From: Nilaparvata lugens
Lineage: Eukaryota > Arthropoda > Insecta > Hemiptera > Delphacidae
NCBI RefSeq assembly: GCF_014356525.2
Contig: NC_052514.1
Span: forward strand, 4,007,054 to 4,071,053
DNA: 64,000 nt
Direction: 5' to 3'
Positions within the stretch are counted from its first letter, which is position 1; each line of letters starts with the position of its first letter. A program made the translations under genes and the position numbers. The notes under the pieces are model-generated. The model was not told the DNA's origin. It worked only from the letters and a program-made list of their open reading frames with translations, and made no database searches. This document shows, in pieces, positions 1 to 13,300 of this stretch.

Positions 1-387
1 TCATTCACGTTATTCTTTTGTTGAAGTTTCTTGAAACTCCTTCACAAACCTCTACGTTTGCTTCAGTATATTTACAGGATCTATTAATAGCTTTTGTTCG
101 CTATTACCTGACAGTTCATGTCTTGAAATGAAAATTAATATTGTTCAGCGGACCTACCTGTTCCTGGTGTCAATCACTGATTGGTGAAACTGACACTGGT
201 GATTGTGATTTAACTGACTTTGAAGCGTGAAACTCTCTATATTGTAATTCAAATTCAAATTTGATTCAACAAATTACAAACATTTCAATCATACATCACA
301 AATGAAATGAATTACAAATCAATTCAAATGAACAATAGTTTTCATATTCAATCTTGTTATAAGTAAAGGATTACAGAGCAATGGATA
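1..387. other. No gene seen
   Basis: AT-rich sequence with AAATTCAAAT-type short repeats around 245-345; nothing else supported. Confidence 0.5.
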
Positions 388-1035
388 TCCTATACTATTA
401 AACGAGCAATTTCTGTTCATATGTTTGGATGTTTAGATGTTTATATGTTTGTATTTCACCGGATCTCGAAAACAGCTCTAACGATTCTCACGAAATTCAG
501 AACATAGTAGGTTTATAATATAAAGATTCGATTGCACTAGGTCTCATCCCTGGGAAAACTCGCTGAAAGACACTAGAAGGATAAATATTATTCATCCTTG
601 CAAAAACAGCTGATAATAATTATTTCGTCGTCTGTTGTTGATGATGGAAGTGAGTGAGAGAGTTCATGTGTGTGGGACTGTGTCAAAATTATGACTCAGC
701 TGTTGAACTTTTGTAATAATTCAATCAGGTAATTAGTGCCGGTTGCAAAAAAGCCGGGTTACATTCAATCCAGATTGATTCCAGTAGATCCATCTTTTTG
801 AAATGGTCTTGTCTCATTTGGTTCACGTGAAATTAATCAGGATTAAAATTTAACCGGCTTTAGTGCAACCGGGATTTTGTGAGGGAAATTTTTGCATTCC
901 TCTGGGAATTAAACTCAATTTACTGTGATTAGATAGAACATTTCTGTATGAACTATGTTTGTTATTATAATTTCTTCTTTCGTAATAAATTTTTTATGCT
1001 TTTGTACTCCAGAGCGGAGCTCGGTCCCCGATATT
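388..1035 (+). mobile_element. Non-autonomous Helitron-like element, copy 1
   Basis: Begins TCCTATACTATTAAACGAGC and ends near GAGCTCGGTCCCCGATATTA, resembling the ends of widespread insect Helitrons. Sequence from CCGGATCTCGAAAAC to the CTAGAAGGATAA region is shared with the copy at 14370. A palindromic MITE sits inside it at 736-872. Confidence 0.6.
736..872. mobile_element. Palindromic MITE, family A
   Basis: Ends GCCGGTTGCAAAAAAGCCGG and CCGGCTTTAGTGCAACCGG, with inverted arms containing TTAATC. Relatives lie at 48542-48680, 48681-48840, 50509-50826 (interrupted), 51825-51973 and 63456-63573. Confidence 0.75.
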
Positions 1036-1285
1036 AGATGAGTAAATCATGATAAAAATGGAATAGCATGAGGCCCTGAGTACGGAATAAAGAAATTCTA
1101 ATATTACTTCGTTGTTCATTACTGCGTGCCCTGATATGAGGCACTTTGTAATTAATTAGTGATTGTATCTACATGTAAAAAATGTTACAACGTTACCACG
1201 ATTTAGCATTCTATACATTTAACATATTATATGAATTTTATACATTTTAACATTGCAACATTATATTTGTTGTAATTTCTCATTT

Positions 1286-2298
1286 AGTGAGGTCCACGTT
1301 ATAATGACAGTGGAGAATTATAGGAGAGCAGCGTTGCCGATTCTCTGCCTTGTCACTGTCTTCTATTAGGGCTGTGGAAAGGCTAAAAATAAACTTTCTA
1401 CTGGTGATATTTTTTCAAAGTTTTTCGATTTGTATAATATCAAGCTATCAAAATGAAAAATTTTCTCAGGAAAACAACATTTTTTTCGATCATTACTCTC
1501 CAAGATATGTGCGCCTAAAGTTTAAATTTTTGGGACAGAACATTTCAAATTCGGTAAGAGATAAATCCATGACATTCAGAGAGTAGATTTTTCATGGTCT
1601 AGTTGATCTAGTAGAACAGAAATTTCCTTAAAATAAAAATTTTTAGAAAAGTTATTTAATTTACCGAAAATAACTCGACTAAAAGCTATTTTTGGTCATT
1701 TTTAGTAAATTGAATAACCTTCTCAAAAATTGATATTTTCAGAAAATTTTTGTTTTATTAGATCAACAATACCATGAGGAATTTATTCTTGAAATCTCAT
1801 GGATTTATCTCTTACCGAACTTGAAAATGTTCTGTCCCAAAAATTTAAACTTTAGGCGCTCATATCTAAAAAAGTAATGATCATAAAAAATGTTTTCCTG
1901 AGAAAACTTTTTCATTTTGATAGCTTGATAGTATACAAATCGAAAAACTTTGAAAAATATTACCAGTAGAAAGTTTTTTTCAGCCTTTGCACAGTCTTAA
2001 GGTAGCAGATTCCTGTATATCTGATGTAATATCAACTGTTCATCCTTTTTGTTGGAAATAATCAATTATGTTTCATTCCTCCAGAAAATATTTTTTTTTT
2101 CAATAATTTGATGATATGTTTCCATAATTGAGATTTAATATTTTGTTAATTAATAATTATATTTTTACATCCTTGAAAAATGATCTGGTAACGTTGTGGA
2201 GCTAGAAGAGGATAGCGCTATCTGCTTTGTCGAATGATAGACAAGGATAGCAACACCAATGTTAGTCGAATACTGCCATTATAACGTGGACCTTATTA
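1286..2298. mobile_element. MITE family B (GGTCCACGTTATAATG ends) with nested foldback
   Basis: Ends TAGTGAGGTCCACGTTATAA and TTATAACGTGGACC in inverted order. Interrupted at 1367-2002 by a foldback element. The complete short form is at 61031-61249; halves are at 20577-20700 and 29247-29585. Confidence 0.78.
1367..2002. mobile_element. Foldback element, about 300 bp arms, copy 1
   Basis: Almost the whole 635 bp is an inverted repeat: the left arm from GGCTGTGGAAAGGC matches the reverse complement of the right arm ending CCTTTGCACAGTC. Flanked by TTAG/TTAA. The second copy is at 46507-47144. Confidence 0.78.
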
Positions 2299-2639
2299 TA
2301 GATGATAGAATCTCGTATAGAAAGGCCATAAGCGTATAGTGTGCGTTTTTACGCTTCATAGATGAGTCGATTATGACGTTAGCATGGCGTTGTTCGTTAA
2401 CGCAGGGTGACGTCATTAATATGCTCAGGGAGGCAAAGCAAGAGAGAGAGTGAGTGTGTAGGTGTGCGAGAAAGAGAGAGAGTTTGCGAGGAGTGAGAAA
2501 GAAGTCTTATTGGTGAGCTTTGTAATGTATATAGGCTAAATTATTCCATGAACTAGGTATTAAATCATGTATTTATTCATATATTATTATTATAATTATG
2601 CTTTTGAGTGTAGCCTACACAGAGATAGTGACTGAAGGA

Positions 2640-2654
2640 GGACAAAGAGAGAGT

Positions 2655-2700
<46 letters not shown>

Positions 2701-3205
2701 TGATTGACTGATTAATTGCCTTTATTAGGGCGGAGTTAGGACTCTTGTTCCTCTCTGCCACACAACCCTTTACAAATAAGAAAAAAACTTACATTAGATT
2801 ACAAAAACAATAGATTACATATTATGTAATAAGATTACATAAGATAAGAGAAAGATTGATAGATTGATAGATTGATTGACTGATTGACTATTTGCCTTTA
2901 TTAGGGCGGAGTTAGGACTCCTGGTCCTCTCTGCCACACAACCCTTAAGAGAGATTGATTGATTGATTCAGTACTTTATTTACGTAGATCACAATATATA
3001 CGGGCTTTTACACTTATATACAATAGCTTACAATACAGCAAAATTATAAATGAATTTACATAATATAGTCTAATAAAATAATTATTGAACTGCATATGAT
3101 ATGAAAAAAGCAATTGGTAATAGCTATAGATAATATTTTTAAGAATCTACATAAATTGGCGGAGCATTGGACATATCAATGTCCATTCTTTGGAAAGAAT
3201 ATTCC

Positions 3206-3256
<51 letters not shown>

Positions 3257-3402
3257 TTGATTGATTGATTGATTGCCTTCATTAGAGCGGAGTTAGGACT
3301 CCTGGTCCTCTCTGCCACACAACCCTTTATAAATAAGAAAAAACTTACATTAGATTACAAAAATAATAGATTACATATTATGTAATAAGATGACATAAGA
3401 TA

Positions 3403-3433
<31 letters not shown>

Positions 3434-3740
3434 TAGAGAGAGAGAGATTAGATTAGATTCCTTTATTTATGTATGTTACAATATTTACTGGCCTATACAC
3501 TAATTAACATTAAATGACGATAATGCTAGTTATTTTACAAAGTATAAATAATTAATCAATGAGAATAAAATATAGAATGCAATTAGAATAACGATAATAT
3601 AATAATGTGATGTAACTTCATAAATCGGCGGTGTTTCAACAAATAATTGTCGATTCTCTTAGAAGGATATAAAATATTCTACCCATTAACACACGACCGG
3701 AGAGAGAGAGAGTGAGTGAGTGAGTGAGTGAGCAAGATTG
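2640..3740. repeat. GA-rich microsatellites and antisense retroelement tails
   Basis: (GA)n tracts at about 2645-2698, 3208-3256, 3404-3450 and 3700-3735 alternate with three copies of a tail reading TTTATTAGGGCGGAGTTAGG (2701-2860, 2862-2950, 3256-3405). Two other tails begin ACTTTATTTACGTAG (2960s) and CCTTTATTTATGTATG (3465). I take these to be 3' ends of short non-LTR elements in antisense. Confidence 0.6.
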
Positions 3741-3855
3741 ATTAATTCGCTGTCTTTATTAAAAAATCTAGGAGGGCAAAAGAGAGAGGTTTTATTCTTG
3801 TGCATAGTAGAATGATTCTATAATACTAAATAAACAAACAGTTTTATATACAAGT

Positions 3856-4248
3856 TTACAAGTGTTCTATGTGAGCACCATTTGACACACGGCACACATC
3901 AAGTCTATAGCCGAGTTCTTCCCAAACGTTGAGTAGTGTGTCTTCTGTAATTGTTGCAACAGCTGCTTCAATCCTCTTTCGTAATTCAAGGAGGTCAGCT
4001 GGTAACGGAGACACATACATACGATCCTTGATGAAACCCCAAAGGTAAAAATCGTATGGCGTTAGGTCGGGTGACCGTGGAGGCCACGCATAGCAAGCTC
4101 TGTCATTGGACCCCTTGCGGCCAATCCAGCGGTCGGGTACAGTTACGTTCAACCAATCGCTTACTTCGTTATGCCAGTGAGGTGGCGCACCATCTTGCTC
4201 ACCAACGAACAAAAACTGTTTGAGTTGCTCTTTCATTTGACATATCAT
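3856..4248 (-). pseudogene. Tc1/mariner-type transposase, C-terminal third
   Basis: The frame holds QDGAPPHWHNEVSDWL, WIGRKGSN, WPPRSPDLTPYDFYLWGFIK and a C-terminal helical tail. These are the second and third acidic blocks of the IS630/Tc1/mariner DDE transposase. The N-terminal DNA-binding domains and first acidic block are absent, so only a truncated copy remains. The ATG at 4248 is incidental. Confidence 0.85.
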
Positions 4249-4259
4249 TAATAACTGTA

Positions 4260-4930
4260 AGTATAATGTAATAAATCTTATAAAGCGTTAAAACCCCGAT
4301 ATTCATTTATAGACACCCGGTACTATGATCTATGTATATTATTTGTTCATATATATTAATGCTAGTTCGCCTCCATGGTGCACATTGGGTAACGCTAAAT
4401 GGACTAGCATATAATGAGGGTCATACAAACTTATGTTCTCTTGACCAAAAACCACACAACATCTTGAAGAAATTGAAAAAATATAGTGTATTATGTAGAC
4501 ATTTGAGACTCATTATCTTTATATGTGTTGTGTATCTGCCCTACGCTAAATAAATAAATATATTATTATTATATGCTGTTGAGTGTAGCCTACACAGAGT
4601 GAGATAGTGACAGCGTGAGAGAGAAAGAGACTGAGAAAGAGAAAGAAGTGAGAGAAGGTAAGAGGGAAAATGAATTAATGAAAGGGTGGAAGGGAGACGC
4701 ATCATAGCGTATAATCACTGCCTGCAGACCGGTATCTTCCCGAGCGTAATAACGCGGTAACGTGTTAGGTTATTACGTCATGTACGCGCGTTTTACATGA
4801 CACAAATTGTCAAGGTTAAAGTTAAAACTGCATTGAGAAGACTAAAATAAGATTTGTTGGGTTGAAAATAATAAAAAGAATGTGTGTTTCTGATCATATT
4901 TACTATTCATATTGAAGATATTGTATAGTT
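4260..4930. other. Intergenic, nothing recognised
   Basis: AT-rich sequence with a short GAGA-rich stretch (4610-4680). No gene or defined repeat. Confidence 0.45.
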
Positions 4931-4932
4931 TA

Positions 4933-5551
4933 TTGACCGAGCGAAGTGAGGTCTAAGATTCAAGTCGACGGTTTGGCATTTCTCTTAATGTTTGAATGTT
5001 TACATGTTGCGCATTTACGGCGAAACGCGGTAATAGATTTTCATGAAATTTGACAAGTATGTTCCTTTTTTAATTGCGCGTCGACGTATATACAAAGTTT
5101 TTGCATTTCAAGGATAATATGAAAGAAAAAAGGAGCATCCTTCATACGCCAATATTAGAGTAAAAATCAGACTATGGAATTATTCATCATAAATCAGCTG
5201 TCTAGTGGACTATAATACTACCCGTTCAAAAACATCGAACATCTTGAAAATGTATCTCTACATCAACGTCAGTAGACAGTTGACTATAAAAACTACCCGT
5301 TCAAAAACATCGAACATCTTTAAAATTGCATCTTTCCATCAACGTTGTAGACAGTTGCAGCCAGACCTGATAACAGCGCTCACACTCACATTCCGGGACG
5401 ACACGTCACGGTACAATAGGACAGAAAGCTTCATGTTTATTTAGGATTTTTTCTAGACATTTTAATTGATAGATTATTTATTAATTTTTGAGAAAACATA
5501 ACAACAGGGTCAATGTAATTTACTGAGCGCGAGGTCTACTGTTCACAGAAC
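4933..5551 (+). mobile_element. Non-autonomous element, GACCGAGCG family, copy a
   Basis: Begins TTGACCGAGCGAAGTGAGG and ends GAGGTCTACTGTTCACAGA. Shares internal blocks (TTACGGCGAAACGCGG; TTGCGCGTCGACGTATA; CGTCCCGGAATGTG inverted) with copies at 11998, 17713, 18597 and 47613. An inverted end is at 6593-6740 and a degenerate one at 6880-7204. Class unknown. Confidence 0.68.
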
Positions 5552-5651
5552 TTACGTATTTACGTTTCTATTCATGCAGAGCTCACTGCTGTTTCATTTT
5601 AGTTTAAAAAGAATATTCGTTTTACATTGTATCCATACTGATAAAGTGATT

Positions 5652-6587
<936 letters not shown>

Positions 6588-7282
6588 CAATTAAAAAGGA
6601 ACATACCTATCAAATTTCATGAAAATCTATTACCGCGTTTCGCTGTAAATGCGCAACATATAAACATTTAAACATTCAAAAATTGAGAGAAATGCCAAAC
6701 CGTCGACTTGAATCTTAGACCTCACTCCGCTCGGTCAATTATTATTTCTCCAGCATTGTTTAGTTTATTTAATCATTTTTTATTTTATTTTCAATCACCT
6801 ATTAAATTTGTTTTTCAAATGTGAGAATATTGATACTGATGGGCACGCATCATAAACAAAAATTGAAACCCTACCTTAAAGAAATAGACACGGCCAGAAA
6901 TCTGTGTAATGCATGCAATGAATAATCCACTTGTCAGCTGATTGATTATGAATAATTCTATAGTCTGATTGATCCTATCTTCAAAGTAGATGATATCAGA
7001 GTATGGAGGAATTCCTTTTCTTTTCATATTATCCTTAAAATACAAAATTTCAAAAAACCTTGTGTATACATTGACTCGCAATTGAAAAATGAATATTGCT
7101 GCCAAATCTCATCGAATTCTATCAACGCGTTGGCCGTAATCGCGTTACATACAGACAAAAGAAAATCAGAGTTAAAACATAGACCTCACTACGTCCGGTC
7201 AATTAGCTGTTTGAAGGATATTAAAAAATGCGGCCAGTATTGAGAGTAGGTAAATCTCAATCTCACATCAGTGACTAAAAAT

Positions 7283-7357
7283 TTACTTGTACTTTTTCTC
7301 CATTTGTTTGGCCAGGGCTAGCAGGAGATTGAAGTATGACACTGCTGCTTGTACTGC
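7283..7357 (-). CDS. Odorant receptor exon 6 (last coding exon)
   Basis: Acceptor TTTTTCACAG is followed by 24 codons and TAA: AVQAAVSYFNLLLAL then AKQMEKKYK. This is the end of helix 7 and the short extracellular tail typical of the family. I see no AATAAA signal before the repeat that begins below 7204. Confidence 0.86.
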   Translation of the reverse strand, partial: AVQAAVSYFNLLLALAKQMEKKYK

Positions 7358-10300
7358 CTGTGAAAAATACAGCAATATGTAATTTAGAATCACAGAGAAT
7401 TCAAAAGAATAAAATGTTTTACAGTATTGACAACGGTTTATTATTAGTCAATAGTAGAAGGATACCGGTATAGATGGAAAAAAATGGAATCAAATTTAAA
7501 CGGAACGAATTCAATGAGAACCAATGAATGAATGACTGTCACGACAATGAAATGACATCATCATCATCTTCTTCTTATTCTTCTTTTTCTCCTGTTCTTT
7601 CTCCTTCTTCTGTTACATTCTATACAATTTGGATATAAAGCCTTAGTATATTATGTAGGTAGGTAAGTGGGCTACATTTAACTATATTTATATAAGTGGC
7701 ATGAAACTGTTGAATTATTTTCAATGTGAATATCAATCCCCTGTTTTCCAAAAGCTACACAACTTTAGATAGCTGTAGCTCCTTCAAAATTATGTGTAGG
7801 AGAATTAACTAGACATCAGTTTGTAGAAAATTAAATTCTCTACAACAATGAAAATAATCAAAATTTGACTACGATGCATAATTGAGGAGTTATTATTGAA
7901 AAACTAAAGACCTGTATCATAATTTTCTCAGTTCTCTGTAAACTACACAACTTTAGATAGCTGTAACTCCTTTAATTTCATTTGTATATTAATGAATCAA
8001 ACACCAGTTTGTAGAAAATTTAATTTTCTACAACAATGGATATGATAAAAATTTCGCTACGACGCATCGTTTGGAAGTTATTAGTGAAAAACTAAAAAAC
8101 TGCAATTTTTCAAAGCTCTCAAAGTGACTTCAGACCTCAGAACTGGAGGATTCAGGAATGGAAAGATTGGTGGACTGGAATTCCGAAGCCTGCTGCAGTC
8201 TAGCGGATAAAACTGTAACTAGAATTTTGAAATAGTGGACGCTACTGCGATCTAGCGGATGAAATTGCAACTAAACTGTACTTTTCCAAGCGTAAATTCT
8301 AATGCAGGGGTTCAGTTTTCTTCGAATTACATCAAAACTATTCATTCTATCGAAAAATATTATAGGACAAAATGTGTAGAGAAATAATTTATCTATCGAT
8401 TACGAACATTCAATCCTCATTTTTTTCAAGGATTGAGTTAGAATTCGTACTAATAGTCTCGTCAGGTTATCTGAGAACTGAAACTGTACTTTCAAGCATG
8501 AATTGTAATGCAGGGTTTCAGTTTCTTCAAGTTTTCTGCTTCTTCATCATCACCATCATTTTTCTCCCTTATTTTCCTTGTAGCACTTCTCTCCCTTTTA
8601 ATTCTCTTCCTCCTTCTTCTTCTTCTTCACCAACTTACCCACTGCCAACACACGCTCTGATCCATAATTTCTCTTATTTTGTCTTCTTCTTCTTCTTCTT
8701 CTTCTTCTCTTCTTCTTCTTCTTCTTCTCTTCTTCTTCTTCTTCTTCTTCTTCGTCTTCTTCTTCTACTTCTTTTTTTCATTCGTTAATACTCAAAATGC
8801 AAAGCATTTCTAATGAAATATAGTCTTGCGTATTGCTGTAATTATGGCTATTCAATACACATCTTCCATTACGATTTAATATTAGCTAGACTTCAGTACG
8901 GTACACAATTTCAAGCTGATCAAAACACTGTACATATACTATACTTACTGTCACAAAAGAGCCCAAAGTGATAGGAACTATAGAGCCAGCTTTGAAAATG
9001 ATCGGCTTTTTCTGGCACTCTGCGACTATTATAAGCATTTTCCTCACTTTTACACTACTAGTGTACCAGTGCGAACAGTGGAGATATAGGGCTGAGGCAA
9101 AATTAAAACGAATGAAGTGAGAGGCATATTTAGGGTACAGAAGAGCAAACAAACAAAGTACAAAAAAAAATTCACGATGTGCCGAGGGAAGAGAGGAAAA
9201 TGGGACCTCGATGTGTATCAAAAGCATGTGAAAAATTCAAGACAAGATTTTGTAATGAAATATCTGAAATGTAGCGCCAAAATTTATTCAACGAATTTTG
9301 GAAGAAAATGGATTGGAATTGTAAAAAAATGTATGTATATTCATTAGTAGATGTATGCAAAGTAAAACAGGAAACAAAAAAAAATAATGATACTTCCAGA
9401 AGAAAATTATCATTCTTTTATCACCTGAAATTCAAAGAAGAAAAATATGCTGTGTGTAAATTGATGTTTTTGAACACCCTTGGTGTCACAGAAAATGAAG
9501 TCCGCTATTGGATAGAGAACAAATTGACTGAAAAAAAGAGAATGGATCTACTAATAACTCTCTTGGGAACCTAAATGACATGGAACGCTCATCAATCTCT
9601 GATCAAGTGAATACTTCAAATAATAATGATTCACGTAATAAACTCGGCCAAACAAAGATAGCTCGGGGTCATAAAAAATCATTTATTCTTGAATTTTTGG
9701 AGGCACTACCCAAACTTCCCTCACATTATTGCCGTAAATCATCCAATAAATTGTATTTGCAAACTGATGTCAGATCCATGACTCATTTACACGAAATTCA
9801 CCAGAATCATTGCAAAAACTCGCATGAACAGCCTTTTGGAAAGACAGAATTCAAACGGACCGTTAATAGCTTGAATTTAAAAATATTTAAACCTCGAAAG
9901 GATAGGAGTGATTTATGCTATGCATACGAAAATAATAATTTGGAAAAAGACGTTCATAAGAAACATGTTTTACGAGCTAATCAGGCACAAAATGAAAAAA
10001 ATAGAGACAAGCAAGATGCATTGGATAGAAAGTGTTATACCCTTTGCTGTGATGTGATGATGGTACAGAATTCTGCGAGTTCTGCTTATTACAAATTAAA
10101 GTTATGTGTACATAATTATACTGTATATAACTTGGCTACACACGATGCCCAAAATTATTGGTTTGACGAATGCACAATAGATTTAAGTGCATCAACATTT
10201 GCCTCTTGTCTAATACAATACATAACTGAACTCCTTGATGTTGCTTTGAAACCCGTGATAGTATATTCAGATGGGTGTGCTGCTCAAAATAGAAATGCAA

Positions 10301-13300
10301 CCCTATCTAATGACAAGATATCTGAGTATGACAAGGGAAGTAACAACTACACAGAAATTCTTTGAGAAAGGTCACAGTCATATGGAGGGCGATAGTGTAC
10401 ATCGAGTCATTCAACAAAGCTACAAAAATCAAGATGTTCATCTGCCCAGCCAATTTGTTGGTTTCTCTAAAATTGCCCGAAACATCCTTTTCGTTACAGA
10501 GCAAAGCTATGTGCCCCTGAAATGTTTCTGAATTATAGCAAAGACTCAGTGGTATACCAATCAATCAGGCCTGGAAGGAAAAAAGGAGATGCTAAAGTAA
10601 TATATATATACATGTTCTTCATTACGAACCGTCTGGAATCATAAAGTTTAAATTGAATTTCAATGAGGAACTACAGGACTATCAACACCGGCGACTACCA
10701 AAAGTTGAAAAGAAGGATCCAGCATCTTTTCCATTGCTCAACTCCATGGGTAGGAGGAAAGTGGCTCGAGATAAGTGGGAAGATCTGCAAACATTAAAAT
10801 TGATGATACCGCTGGATTGCCATGGTTTCTATGACAATTTGCCTTATGAGACTGAAAGTAGAAGAAGGAAGAATTAACCATGAATAATCAAGTTACAATG
10901 TAAGAAAGTTTTTGCATATTTTTATGAAATAACAGAATGAGTTGGGTTCTTCATTCATTCAGATATTGCTCAGGTATAATAGTTAGTATAGCTCAGTTTA
11001 TGAGAGAAACTATTGATTTTTAGTATTTTTTAGAATTATTATTTTTTTCTCATTTATTTTTTATGAGATAAAGAAATCTGATAGTTTTTCAAGTGAATAT
11101 TTTTGAAAAGTAAAGCTATTAATTTTTAGTATTTTTAAATAACTGTATAAGAAAAACGTTACTCCTAGTCTTGGAAGGTCTCAATTCAGTAGTCCAAAAA
11201 TATGCAGAAACTTTCTAGAGAATTTATTCCATTTTGAACTTTCTTGACCATTTTTTCATCAATAAATTTTCTAAACTATTTTTAAAACTGATTTTTTTCC
11301 ACCCAATAGAAAAAGCAAAGCCCGAGGTAGAAGAAAGTAAATAATTCTAGGTAAGTTTGTGAGAATTCATTTTTCATGGTTAATTTAAGTCCAACACCAC
11401 ATATCTCTGTTAGCTGTGGCGAACAACACCACCTAACTCATTTATATTCCTAATTAATATATTATTTCAATTTTTCTGTATGAAAAATGTTCAGAAAGTT
11501 CACACTTTACACTAAAACGTATGATTTGAACTCATTCAAGGTAAATTTTCTTGGAAAAAGAGATTTTTTGCTTTCCTCTAAAGTTGTTTGAATTGAGATA
11601 AGTGGTGTTGCTGTGGCAACGACGATATACTATACTTACTGTCACAAAAGAGCCCAAAGTGATAGGGACTATAGAGCCAGCTTTGAAAATGATTGGCTTT
11701 TTCTGGCACTCTGCGACAATGATCAGCATTTTCCTCACTTTTACACTGCTAGTGTACCAATGCGAACAGTAGAGATCGTATTGGAATTCGTTGCTCTGAA
11801 AAACAATAAATTCGAAGAAATTATTAAAAATCAAGAAAAAACTAAATGAATCTTAATCCAATTCAAATTTACTGAGAGACAAAAAACCAAGATTGCATGA
11901 TTAATAAAATACGGTACCTAAAGTAACATTTTTGCTATCCCCTCACAAGACCCTCCTTAAAGTGTGTACCTACCTGTGAGTCATAGGATTAACCATTTTC
12001 GACCGAGCGAAGTGAGGTCTAAGATTCGGTTTGGCATTTCTCTTAATGTTTATATGTTGCGCATTTACGGCGAAACGCGGTAATAGATTTCCATGAAAAT
12101 TTGACAGGTATGTTCCTTTTTTAATTGCGCGTCGACGTATATACAAGGTTTTTGGAATTTTTGCATTTCAAGGATAATATAAAAGGAAAAAGGAGACTTC
12201 TTCATACGCCAATATTAGAGTGAAAATCAGACTATAGAATTTATTCATCATAAATCAGCTGACAAGTGATTACACAGATGTGTGGAGAAGCCAGTCTATT
12301 GCTGTATTTCCATAAGGTCTATAGTTTTAATCAGGTACTTGTGGATGAGAATACAGCGTGAGGTCTACTGTTCACAGAACTACTAATTAAGATGAGATAT
12401 TCAAATCAATGCATTGTCCACATTATATTGAAAACCTCGTACATAATCATTTAGAAGTAAGGTTGAAGGGATTCCAACCTCACTAAATTCTCCTGATTTC
12501 TTCCAAGGTCAATCAATATTAAACGATTTTCAATTTTTGTATTCTCTGAGCCTACCTTGAGCTTAAGAGCACTGTACCAGTATGAAGAAAAAGTTTGAGA
12601 AATGTATATACAATATACATTGGATTTATAATTCCTTCAATGATATTTGATAGTGGCTAAAAGTGTCCACTTATCCTAGCTCTCAATATATAAAGAATGT
12701 TCAATAGTTATTTGTATAACTAGAGTGAAAAGTACGACTTTTTCTCCCTGTGGGAAAAAGTTTGAAGCCCGAGGCGAAGCCGAGGGCAACAATTGTCCTG
12801 AGGGAGAAAAAGTATTTTTCGCTCGTGATGTACACAACATTTTTCCTCCATCTACATTTTTTTATAGAAACTGCAAATTAAATCATTCTAATAACTTACG
12901 TATTGGTGACAATGTTTCCTAACAACATAACCTAAAATCTAAAACCTGAAAACCGGTCGTCTGATTGGCACTGCCGATTGCGCTATCTATCGGCAAAATT
13001 TGTAACAATTATATCAGATGGGCGTCTACCAAAAATGGCCTACTCCAGATCACGCGGTTCAGATTTGAATTGCAGAATGCAGATCAAAAATATTTGTTGG
13101 CTGGTATTTTGAATAGAATAAATATTTTAAAAAGTGTATAAATTTTTATCGTCTACTAATATTAAGAATATAATAATTATTATACAAACATATATTTTAT
13201 GAGTTTATCAAATTTCTGGTTGTGGTATTGAATTCAGTTGACTCAATGACAGACACCTCTATTATGCTTTCTCATCTGAGCTTAGACCTTCTAACCTATT

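Noticed and set aside
8372..8788. 138-codon open frame ending in Ser/Leu/Phe runs
   Set aside because: Driven by the (CTT)n microsatellite; no domain, no splice context.
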